NCBI GenBank assembly: GCA_963377175.1 | Contig: CAUJNA010001891.1 | Span: forward strand, 513,779 to 577,778 | Source of the DNA: Effrenium voratum | Lineage: Eukaryota; Sar; Dinophyceae; Suessiales; Symbiodiniaceae | Length of the DNA stretch: 64,000 bases | Reading direction: 5' to 3' | Shown: piece after piece, positions 34,083 to 42,880 of the stretch | Numbering within the stretch: the first letter of the stretch is position 1 | How the letters are laid out: every line of letters starts with the position of its first letter | The notes under the pieces: generated by a model | Told to the model about the DNA's origin: nothing | Database searches by the model: none | What the model saw: the letters and a program-made list of their open reading frames with translations, nothing else | Made by a program: the position numbers and the translations under genes

Positions 34083-35741
34083 CCTTTCACCATGACAGTG
34101 TTGGAGGAAGGGCAGCCCGGCCCTCAGGCGACCAGATACGTCAAAATAGGGATCCGACCCAAGTTGGTGGTCTCACAGTTTTTGCCTTAAAAGGGGTACC
34201 CTCAACAGAAACACAACCAACAATATGGTCTTCCTTTTGCCTTACAACGGGTACCCTCAACGGAAACACAACAAACATCTCAAGAGCTTGGTGATTTTGA
34301 CCTCAGCAGGCGTCAGATGAAGGTTCCTTTTTTGGGGGGTCCTTTCTGACATCAGGTTGGGGAGGCATTCTTTCTCGAATCGGTGTGCGGAGGTCAGAAT
34401 CAGGGAGTGTTCAGGTGGTTGGCATGTCGGCTCCGACTTTCCCATATAACCCCAAAGGGAGTTCGACATTTTGAGACATGCTGAGAGGCTCTTTTGCAGT
34501 TTCCCTCCAGCATCCCGAAAAGAGTTGAAGTGCGAGCTCAGCGGCGCCCAAAGCCCCTGCCCATTGTACATTGGGGTCCGCCCTGGTTGACCCGAGGTGC
34601 TGGCTGTTGGCCACAAGCTTTTGAACCAAGGCTCACGAAATCAAGGGGCACTGCATCTTTTGATCTCCCGATGTCGCTGAGCAACGGACCGATTGATAGA
34701 ATGGAATGTGGGTGTGGCTGAAAATGAAACAGGAGGGGCGAACCACATTTTGGTCCATGTTTCCACTTACCAGGGCAACCCATTTTGGGATTCCGGTTTT
34801 TTGAGCCACAGCCATGTAAAGGCGGTCCAAGCCGTCCGATTCACCGATGACTCACACCTCTCGGGTTCCCAGCGGCTCAATGCCGCGAGCCCCGAGCGGG
34901 GCGGGGCGGGGCGGGCGAGCGGGTAGGCCCATCCAGCGCGTGCCCATTGCGCCGGGGTCCAACCTCCGCAAGACCCTGCTGGCGAACGGCTTCCAGGCGA
35001 GGTCGCCGTTGTTCCTCGGAGACCTCTTCAAGATCCCTCAGCAATTGGTGCCCTTTTACCAACTTTCTTGGGGGGAGGGTCCCCCTACTGAAATAAACTA
35101 GGAAAAAAGGGTACCCTCATTCTAACCTCTCCACTGGAGGACCTAGCCTTTCCCAAGAATGGCAGTGCAAAATGGGCCTTTAGAAGAAGCAACCATCGTC
35201 TTCCCCAGTTGGAAAGAGACTCGGCCCCAAGAGTGCGAGGCCTCTCTTAGTGGGGCGTGAACGTCTTGCTTGAACATGGATGCATTGGGCTCAGTGCGGC
35301 TCTCATCATTTATCTTAACGCTGCCTATATGGGGACAGGCTTTGTCCACAGACCTCCAGAGCAGACTTTCAGACCTTACGTCACGGACCAAAACCCTGAA
35401 AGCAAATGGGCGGAAGTGCCTTCTCTGGTTCCGTGCGAGTTTTCTTGAGAGCGTCATTTCGCAGTCCGTTCCCCCCAAACAAACAGACAACAATCCAACA
35501 AGCTTCGCCTAAAGCGGGCGTGTCGTCCAACTGCCCCCACACCATGTGTGATTTTACTCAAACTGCCCTTTGGGGCTTCCCTTAAACTAGAACTCCCCAA
35601 CAAGACATAAAAAGCGGCACACCATGCATGGCATTTTTGTCGGGCCTTTCGGCGTTCCTCGAGGTCTACCAGGACTTGCGCTCCGTGTTCAACTGCAACG
35701 CCAACCAGCTCTGTGGCACCTGCGTCCTAGACGTCATGGAG
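34083..35741 (+). CDS. [2Fe-2S] ferredoxin-like protein (partial, three exons found)
   Basis: Three exons join in frame: 34083-34114, 34927-34996 and 35664-35741. Exon 1 gives PFTMTVLEEG. Exon 2 gives PIQRVPIAPGSNLRKTLLAN, then GFQ. Exon 3 gives VYQDLRSVFN, then CNANQLCGTCVLDVME. That is the plant/cyanobacterial ferredoxin layout: a beta hairpin (TVLEEGQPIQRVPI), then PGxxLxxxLLxNG, then the cluster loop. CNANQLCGTC supplies three of the four cysteine ligands (CX5CX2C); the fourth should be on a later exon not found. The family carries electrons in plastid or mitochondrial reactions. All three proposed donors are GC (after GGGCA, after TTCCAG, after ATGGAG), and the phases (2, 0, 0) agree. 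The N-terminus and targeting signal are missing. Intron 2 contains a MITE-1 and intron 1 a MITE-4. Confidence 0.7.
34709..34815. mobile_element. MITE-4 element in a ferredoxin-like gene intron
   Basis: GGGTGTGGCTGAAAATG at the left and TTTTTTGAGCCACAGCC at the right. The interior ACCACATTTTGGTCCATG and CCACTTACCAGGG are the inverse of the 19682 copy. It lies between ferredoxin exons 1 and 2. Confidence 0.65.
35040..35146 (+). mobile_element. MITE-1 element (left end eroded) in a ferredoxin-like gene intron
   Basis: GGAGGGTCCCCCTACTGAAA and CTCCACTGGAGGACCTAG identify the family; the left terminus has decayed. It lies 44 bp after exon 2 of the ferredoxin-like gene. Confidence 0.7.
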
Positions 35742-37429
35742 GCCGAGAGCGAGAGCGAGCTGGATTTTGGAGCGAGGGCGAGACGGGGGAGGGGACGGGA
35801 CCCCCCTAAAGTGGGGATGGGTCCCGTGTTTTGGTCTCCAAAGGGGGCTCCGCCGCAGGGCTTTCTACGATGACTCAGGCATAAACAAGCCAATCGCAAT
35901 CATCCAAATGCCGCTGCGAAACTGGCAGCATTTGACCCCAGCCCCACTCACCCAACATCATGCCAACATCACTAAGACTAAGACTACCCAAAGCCAAGCC
36001 GCAACCCGCCGAGTCAGACCCACCCTAAAGCTAGCAGCGGCCCTGGAAGCAAGATATTTTGAATGACGCATCCTTCCACTTGTCAGTGCACCCCACAAGC
36101 CGACCGCAGTCCCTATCAACATCAACAATGCTCTTGTTCGTTTTTGGTCGGATTTGCCGACGGACGCCTCGAGATCTCGTCGAATGGGACAAAACAAATA
36201 TGAATATGGGTGGTTTTCTGCTTGCTAGTGCTCAGCTACAAACCATCCCTTGTGGTGTTCTTTATGGGGAGCCCCAGGCTCATTCCCTCATTCCCTGCTG
36301 AGCAGTAGCAAGTTTATTTCCCTCTTGAACCTGCTCCAACAAGAGTCAAAACACACACCCGCCATTCGCAGAGTCTCGACTTAGGGCACAGACAACCTCA
36401 CAGCCGTTGCCTCAGGGATCGCTCGGCTCGGTGAGCGAATCGGTGGCCAACTGGTCTTTGAAGAGAAGCCAACAGCAGGTTGTGTAAATCAGAGCGGTTC
36501 ATGGGTGAAACGAGTTGAATCGCACCCTGCAGACCCCCTTCAGTGCACATCGCATCTCAGGCTCTGACATCTCTGTTGCAACGGAAACCGTGCTTCCTGT
36601 TGCAGCTTTCTTCATCTCAGACAAACCCACCTGTGGGCCTAAGCGCACTAGGCCAGGGCGTTCTCGTGACAATGAGTCATGATGGAACGCAAAAAAGGGG
36701 GTCTTTTCAGTTTTCAGAAGCAGATGTATCTACCTATATCCGTATGTTGTTCGTTTTGGTTTTCCTGGAGACGCCGAATGCGGGTGCGGTTTCCGGAGCG
36801 CGCAGTTTCACAGGTGGCAGCGTTTGGTCGATACGCAGTTAAGGTTTCTATAGAGGCCACCATTTGAAGCGGTATGTCCCGTGGCTTGCTGTGGCTTGCT
36901 CCAATTTGTGTGTCTCACCCGAAAATTCAAGTTGCCCCCAAGGTGGTTTAGATTTTTCAGTTCCGGGCTTTTCCATTGACCTACAAGAGATGAAGCCCCC
37001 CCCCGAAGAAAAAACAACAAAAACAAATCCAAAGCAGCAAGGGTACTCTCCCGGCGAGTCGGGGAGCTCGATCTTGTTGGACCGAGAAACGCCCCGAGGT
37101 GGTTTTGCTGCCATGTGGGGGTGTATTTGTTCAAGGGACCCTCCATGTGTTTTGTGTTGTTCTCTTGGATTCCCTTTAAGGCCGCCGGAAATGGGGGGGG
37201 GGGGTATTTACAGACCCGTGCAGTCATTCCCTTTGGCTTTTGACAAAGAAGCCATGGCCATGGTATTTGGTACTTTCATTTGTAAATGGTCCTTTCATTT
37301 GCTTGTGTCTGCGGCCAGAGTCTTTATGAACAATCAGCTCAAAAATGACAAAACATGACTTGGCCTTGGTTGCTCTTGGAACTTACTGGTGATGTCTAGA
37401 ACTATAAGTTTTGGGTTTTGGGGGGGCGG
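35742..37429. other. Stretch without a supported exon
   Basis: Expected to hold the 3' exon or exons of the ferredoxin-like gene (the fourth cysteine), but none is convincing. A GC-rich frame at about 36770-36840 (NAGAVSGARSFTGGSV) has an internal AG/GT ambiguity. A G-run lies at 37190-37203. Purine-rich 35745-35810 is open in two frames directly after exon 3. Confidence 0.35.
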
Positions 37430-37664
37430 GTGTAATGTTGGGAGGTTTAAGTCGGGTAGTAGTGGGCTCGTCGTTTAGGGTTGAGGATCGATGCGCTTTG
37501 TAGATCCTGAACCGGAAATCCAGGTCTTGGATTTGGGATGGGCAAACACACACACACGCACAATTTAAGGTCATGTTTGAGCAATCCTTCCTCCCAAGCC
37601 ACCCAAAACACAAAAGCGTTACCCCCCCCCCCCCAAACAAGTAGGAAGTGCACTGGACAGCATG

Positions 37665-37727
37665 ATGGCCCTTATAGCATGTCTGCGTGCTTTTAACCTG
37701 GCCGCGTCGTGGAAGCTGCTGCGCCAC
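37665..37727 (+). pseudogene. MALIACLRAFNLA frame, copy 1 (frame shifted after 13 codons relative to copy 2)
   Basis: In unit 1 of the duplication, an ATG opens MALIACLRAFNLA and then diverges from copy 2 because of a 4-bp difference (GGCC) and a 2-bp difference. In the shared 13 codons the four nucleotide differences from copy 2 (CTT/CTC, ATA/ATT, CGT/CGC, TTT/TTC) are all silent. This suggests past selection on the peptide. The function is unknown. Confidence 0.3.
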
Positions 37728-38186
37728 CTGTCAGCCACAAGTTCAAGCTTATTCAGTGGTTGCTGTAGGGTGTGGATTCAGCTTCCAAGTTCTGGAGATG
37801 AAGGGTCCCAGGAGGGTTGACTTTAGAGGTCAGGGTTTTCAGTGAGTAAGAACAAGGTTGCTGAGGCAGAAGGCACTTGCATGAACTGAGGCTCTTTTCA
37901 CCTATCTAGTGCGAGAAGGTCTGGGTTTGGGGGGTGAAGGGCTGGAAGGTTTAAGTCTGACAGGTATTGTGGGCTCATCGTTTAGGGCTGAGGATCGATT
38001 CCGATGCACTTTGTCGATCCTGAACTGGAAGTCCAGGTCTTGGATGTGGGATGGGCAAGAACCCGTGCACACACACACACACACACTTTAAGGTCATGTT
38101 TGAGCAATCCTACCTCCCAAGCCGCCCAAAACACAAAAGCGTTAGCCCCCCCCCCCAAACAAGTAGGAAGTGCACTGGACAGCACG

Positions 38187-38297
38187 ATGGCCCTCATTGC
38201 ATGTCTGCGCGCTTTCAACCTGGCCGGCCGCGTCGTGGAAGCTGCTGCCACCTGTCAGCAACAAGCTCACTCAGTGAGTGGTCAGGGGTTACTGTAG
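38187..38297 (+). CDS. Small putative ORF/exon MALIACLRAFNLAGRVVEAA, copy 2
   Basis: It lies in unit 2 of the tandem duplication. The ATG follows GGACAGCACG and opens MALIACLRAFNLAGRVVEAA, then ATCQQ, running to a TAG after 36 codons. A donor could end it earlier. The hydrophobic N-terminus would suit a membrane or signal segment. Support comes from silent-only differences to copy 1. There is no homologue that I recognise. Confidence 0.35.
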   Translation: MALIACLRAFNLAGRVVEAAATCQQQAHSVSGQGLL

Positions 38298-38664
38298 GGT
38301 GTGAAGGGTGCTAGGAGGGTTGGGTTGTCGGACTTTTGAAGACGTGGGGTTCAGGGAGTAAGACCAAGGTTGCTGTGGCAGAAGGCACTTGCATGAACTG
38401 AGTCTCTTTTCTCCTCGCATGCTTGTGCCGCATTGCTCATAGGCACCGGGTGATATTGCACAGGCAGGCTGCGGCTGCCCCTCAAAACTTGCGCAGCTCT
38501 GAAACCGGCTGACGCTGCACCGGATTGCCATTGCCCATCATATAGTGTCTTTTTTTGACGGTACCTTTTTTGGGATTTTTTTAAATGACAAAGGAAAATA
38601 GCCATTTTAGGGGTGCCCTAATTTTGGGACAAACCCATATGAACACAGTGTTGCCAAATGATGC

Positions 38665-39369
38665 TCACATGCGGCGGGCGATGCTGCGCAAGCTGCTGCT
38701 GCCCCTCAAAACCACTGCCTTGCCTTTAGAAGAGCCAGTAATGCGCACCCGACTCTTTTGCAGCCTGGAAAGCTCAGGCTCCACAGAATTGAGCAGATTA
38801 CGACGCACTGTTGACAAAGGAAGCTTCAGGTCAGCTGTGATAGACGCCCATTGGGCACCATTCAGCTTTGTGAGGGTGACGCGGCCAGACTTGTTGCCTT
38901 CCAAAACCTCCACGGTGAGTGTAACAACGACGATCGCAACTTCTTCAACCAGGAGAGCAGGAAACTTCACATGGGACAGGAGCCACTGGTGTACACAACG
39001 GTGCTTGTGCTTCTTGTGAGCAACGATGGTAAAGACCAGGTGCGCTTTGTCCCGCCGTGGTTTGAACGAGACCTTGTTCTTGCCAGTCCTCCAAGCCTCC
39101 ACCAGTGACTGGCGGTCAAGCTTCGCAACATGACCCCATGCTGAGGCGCTTGGCAGCTCCCTGCTTGCCACTGGGAGGCCATAGTTTGCTCGAAGCCCTC
39201 GCAGATTGCAGCTTGCAGACTGAAACAAAGGGCAGAAATCGTGTTCTTCAGCAGCCATGGCAAGAATGAGCAGTACTAGCAGTACAACTATCATTCCAGC
39301 ATGTTTCTCACTGCCTTTATTGTTATTGCATAATGGAGGAGCTTTGGGAAGTTGTGGACCACAACGCAA
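38665..39369 (-). CDS. Unrecognised 234-codon open frame
   Basis: This is the longest frame in the window without simple-sequence bias. A hydrophobic stretch MIVVLLVLLILAMAAEE at residues 26-42 could be a signal anchor and an alternative start. It is followed by HDFCPLFQSASCNLRGLRAN, then basic segments (KNKVSFKPRRDKAHLVF, AHKKHKHRCVHQWLL), a beta-branched stretch (EEVAIVVVTLTVEVLEG) and a Ser/Arg-rich C-terminus. I know no matching family. Its upstream end abuts the dispersed repeat at 39350, so it may be an element-borne or decayed gene. A chance frame is also possible. Confidence 0.35.
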   Translation of the reverse strand: MRCGPQLPKAPPLCNNNKGSEKHAGMIVVLLVLLILAMAAEEHDFCPLFQSASCNLRGLRANYGLPVASRELPSASAWGHVAKLDRQSLVEAWRTGKNKVSFKPRRDKAHLVFTIVAHKKHKHRCVHQWLLSHVKFPALLVEEVAIVVVTLTVEVLEGNKSGRVTLTKLNGAQWASITADLKLPLSTVRRNLLNSVEPELSRLQKSRVRITGSSKGKAVVLRGSSSLRSIARRM

Positions 39370-40010
39370 AGCTCAAACCATCAAGCCTGAAGCACACAGT
39401 ACAACCATCCTAGACTCTGGGTGGGTGAAGCAAAACGGCAGCGCAGCACAGCCTTGGTTATGGCTTCTCATGCGCACTGGACTGCTCATCTTCAGCAACT
39501 GACATGGGTTGCACATGTTCACATGTGCTTCCCCTGCCTCGCGCCCTGGACTCAAGCTGCAGGCAGCCTTGCCAGGAATGATTGCTAGCGCTACCATGAT
39601 AGGAAACAAACTTCTGAAGTGAGCATGAGAAGGGTACTAGGATGACTGAGGTTCAGAAAGGTTACTTTGAGCAGTTTTCTCATGGCTAGTGGTTATTGAA
39701 CCCCTACATGGCTTCTGGAATCTCGGGGCGTAGTAGTTACAGGATGCAAAAAGGTGGGCCAAGCCTTGCATTTCAGTATTCGGGAAGATTGAGGGCGTAA
39801 AAGGGAGGCTTGCAGTGCAGGGATTGCATGCTAAATGGGGTTAGGTTTGGACCTCTAGGGTTTAGGGGTTCAGGGTCAGGGTTGCGCAAAGGGTTCTGGG
39901 CTTCTAGGGATTCGTCTGGAGGCTCACTGCTGAAGTGCGCAATCTTCAAGTCCTGGCATTCCAGGTCTTGGCCAGGACCTGGAAGTCCAGGTCCTGGAAA
40001 GCAGCTTTAA
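39350..40010. repeat. Dispersed repeat of about 0.65 kb, copy 1 (partner 53905-54745)
   Basis: Shared blocks in the same order: CAACGCAAAGCTCAA-like, GCCCTGGACTCAAGCTGCAG, AAGGGTACTAGGATGACTGA, GCAAAAAGGTGGGCCA, GGCTTGCAGTGCAGGGATTG, TTTGGACC, then a CCAGGACCTGG palindrome cluster. Short TTTAGGG-like words occur inside. No coding content is seen. Confidence 0.8.
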
Positions 40011-40021
40011 GCGCCCAAACC

Positions 40022-40150
40022 CAAAGAATCCATGTTCATTGGAAGTGACAGTTTGTTCATGGAGAAGTGGCAGTTAGGAAAAACATATGACAGCAGAAAC
40101 TTCCACCCTGATAACTTACTTATTTGCCAGCTCACTCAATATTTCCACAC
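40022..40150. repeat. Dispersed repeat, copy 1 (partner 45415-45545)
   Basis: ATGTTCATTGGAAGTGACAG, TTTGTTCATGGAGAAGTGGC, AGTTAGGAAAAAC and TTTGCCAGCTCACTCA are shared with 45415-45545. The 106-codon frame starting here is not preserved in the partner and is not called. Confidence 0.75.
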
Positions 40151-40559
40151 TGCATGTCAGAAACCTATTGCAATGGTATGCTGCATGTGGCCAGTGCAAT
40201 CCAAGGCAGAAGTTCTCAAAAACATGTGCTGTTCAACGGCTGGCACGTCATGCATGAATACCTGCATGAGTACCATGTCAAACACACTAAGACTAATGAC
40301 TTTTGCCACAAGGCGAAATCCTGGCTCCTGTCCTTGGCCCATTGACATGTAACTTGTTTGCTAGGCTGAAGTGTGCATGTGAAGGTGGTGGGCAACATGG
40401 GAAGGTGATGGGAAGTTGGTCTAATTGAGCTCTATGCTTTACTTGACTTCTGACCCATGTTGGCTCCCATCGACAGGTGCCTGTGCCCTGGCTCCACCTT
40501 GTTCCCACGCTGGCACCCTTGCCCCCCTTGCCCCCGTGATTTGAAGGTTCAAGCACAAT

Positions 40560-40650
40560 CCACTGAAAAGCAGGTACACACATAAGCACTGAAGAGCACC
40601 CTCTTTTTAAGTTGAATGGAGAAGCTGCTCATCAAGGTGCACAAGAGGGG
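40560..40650. repeat. Degenerate double-hairpin element plus conserved 3' flank
   Basis: TCCACTGAAAAGCAGG and AAGCACTGAAGAGCACC are eroded versions of the paired GAAA-loop hairpins at 46277-46309. The following AATGGAGAAGCTGCTCATCA is shared with 46325, showing that the hairpin pair is part of a larger mobile or duplicated unit. Confidence 0.6.
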
Positions 40651-41012
40651 GGAGCGGGGAGTGGGTTTGGGAAGGGACACACAAGACGGATGTAATGTTG
40701 GGCCTTCTGAAATTTCAATAAGCCCCTTCTTCCCAGAAAGAGTGACGTCATTCACTACTTGGGCATTAGCAACACTTAGTTCATCTCAAGAATTAATGTA
40801 TCAAATCTTCCACAAATCACTGTATCAAACAGAACACGAAATCACCTGCAACCTCATCAGGAGTAAGTCTCATCAAATCGTTTTAAAAGAGTCAATTCAA
40901 ACAGAGTTTATCAAACTATGAAAATACCATGTTTTACATTGATGCTTTCAATTCACTACCTCACACGCATCATGGTAATAATAAAAAACAGTATCTCAAT
41001 TGTTTTGTTCAT

Positions 41013-41340
41013 ATGAGATTATGGGAGTTATTTAGTGGAACAGGTAGTGTTGCTAGGGTTGCCCAGGATTTGGGTTTCAGTGTGATTCCACTAGATTTGA
41101 AAGATGCTGATGCCAATCAGGATATTTTGAGTTGGGACTATAAAGAGTTTGGTGTGGGTTGAGGTTGATATGAATTGGGCATCCCCGTCATGCACCGAAT
41201 ACAGCAGAGCAAAGACGACAGGGCTATGCTAATAGCATTGTTTGGAGCACAAACCCTCAAAACCGTTGACTATTTCAAAGCCCAAGTGGTGGGTGCTCAA
41301 GAACCCTCAAACTGGCTTTTGAAGGAGCATAAGTGGTCTT
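41013..41340 (+). pseudogene. DNA (cytosine-5) methyltransferase pseudogene (N-terminal part)
   Basis: An ATG opens RLWELFSGTGSVARVAQDLG, which is motif I (the SAM-binding FSGTGS loop) of C5-MTase-like proteins, then VIPLDLKDADANQDILSWDY, the acidic-loop region. A stop follows GVG. In another frame, about 25 nt further on, comes WASPSCTEYSRAKTTG, equivalent to motif IV (usually PPC; here P-S-C). Further fragments (DYFK, KWWVLKNPQTG) fall in yet other frames. At least three frame changes and internal stops make it non-functional. The family is common in dinoflagellates and algal giant viruses. The codons are AT-richer than in neighbouring genes, suggesting a different origin. Confidence 0.75.
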
Positions 41341-42160
41341 CATTATTTTGATGACACGGGCAACCCTACAATACAAAAACGCACCATCACACACACATGA
41401 AAAAGCTGTTGCACATGGCACAGGGATTAAGTCTAGTTCTGGAAATGAAGCACAAGCCAACCTAAAATGCAAAAGTGCCGTTCAAGGGTGCATTCCCACC
41501 AAACCCCTCCCGGGTCCCCCATCCCCTAAACAGGAAGAATGTGGCCAGCCAGGGGTGGACAGTTTGGGGTTGAACTGTTATTCTGGTTTTTATGTGAGTC
41601 TCAAACCTGTTGACACCCTTCTTTGTTACATTGTTTTGTTAGAGGCTGAACACAAAGACCCATTGATTCTGAAGATGATGATTCAGCCCAAACTATATAA
41701 CAAAAATCACTAATCAAATCAGTAGGTATTTTTATATAGTTCTTCCTGCTTATGCTTCATGCATCCACCACCACAACCTCCTTTTTCCCACAAGGCAGCT
41801 GTTGAGCAGTTTCAAGGTGTCTCCCCTTTCTCACCTTTCCACAATCCCCTTTGCATAGTGGTCTGGGTCTCCATGGTTCAATGGTAGCCCACAACCTCAT
41901 TTGCTTCCTGTAGTTCAAGCTGTATGTGCAGTAATCCACATGTTTTTTCTTGTGGGGGGGGGGGGGGAGGGCAGGCCACAAATCGAGGAATTAACCAAGT
42001 AAACAAATTAATGTCCCTCATCCTGAAAGTAAAGTGGACTTGGTGGGTTCTGGCTTAATGGGCATGTTGGTTGGGTTGGGTTGTGTGCTAAGGACCTGTC
42101 AGGCACCCACTACTAAGGCTCTAAGGACTGTCGGTGGAAGAAGAGGCAGGGCTAAAAAAA
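41341..42160. other. Stretch without a supported gene
   Basis: It may contain further decayed remnants of the methyltransferase unit (YFDDTGN and QKRT at about 41347-41390), but nothing decisive. A G-run lies at 41956-41969. Confidence 0.35.
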
Positions 42161-42163
42161 AAT

Positions 42164-42275
42164 AGGACCCCACCGAAAGGTGGTAAGCACCGAAAGGTGC
42201 AGGACCCCTCTTTTGAAAACTAAGCTAGGACCCTGCTGCAAAGCAGGTAGCGCTGAAAAGCGCAGGGCCCCTTTG
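42164..42275 (+). repeat. Two double-hairpin elements with GNRA loops
   Basis: There are four perfect hairpins in 94 bp: CCACC-GAAA-GGTGG (42170-42183), GCACC-GAAA-GGTGC (42187-42200), CCTGCT-GCAA-AGCAGG (42232-42247) and GCGCT-GAAA-AGCGC (42250-42263). They form two pairs, each introduced by TAGGACCC and followed by CAGG(A/G)CCCC. The hairpins in a pair are 2-3 bp apart. Stems differ between pairs by compensating changes, and every loop is a GNRA tetraloop. The arrangement resembles the double-hairpin elements described from some organelle genomes. Confidence 0.8.
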
Positions 42276-42309
42276 TTTGTGCATCGTGGACATTCTCTAC
42301 CAGGCAGGG

Positions 42310-42523
42310 CCCCATACACACATACATACATACATACATACGTACATACACACATTCATACATGCATACATACATACATACACACATTCATACATGCATA
42401 CATACATTACATTACATTACATTACATTACATTACATTACATTACATTACATTACATTACATTACATTACATTACATTACATTACATACATACATAAAAT
42501 TACATTCATACATACCATACCAT

Positions 42524-42555
<32 letters not shown>

Positions 42556-42849
42556 ATACATACATGCATACATGCATACATACATACATACATTACATAC
42601 ATTACATACATTACATACATTACATACATAGGTACATACATACATACATACATACATACACACACATTACATACATTACATACATACATTACGTACATAC
42701 ATTACATACAAACATACATACATACATACAGTACACACATACATACATACAGTACATACATACATACATACACACACATACATACACAAATACATTACAT
42801 TACAATACATGCCTGCATGCATGCATACATACATACATACACACATACA

Positions 42850-42880
<31 letters not shown>

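Larger units (their letters stand above)
37430..38410. repeat. Tandem segmental duplication (two units of about 490 bp)
   Basis: Unit 1 (about 37430-37910) and unit 2 (about 37922-38410) align along their whole length. Both contain a CCAGGTCTTGGAT block, a (CA)n tract, AGGTCATGTTTGAGCAATCC, a C-run, AACAAGTAGGAAGTGCACTG and GGCAGAAGGCACTTGCATGA. They differ by point changes and small indels, so the duplication is not very recent. Confidence 0.85.

Noticed and set aside
40032..40352. 106-codon frame MFIGSDSLFMEKWQLGK...
   Set aside because: The duplicated copy at 45419 breaks the frame with an 11-bp insertion and stops, so it is repeat sequence.
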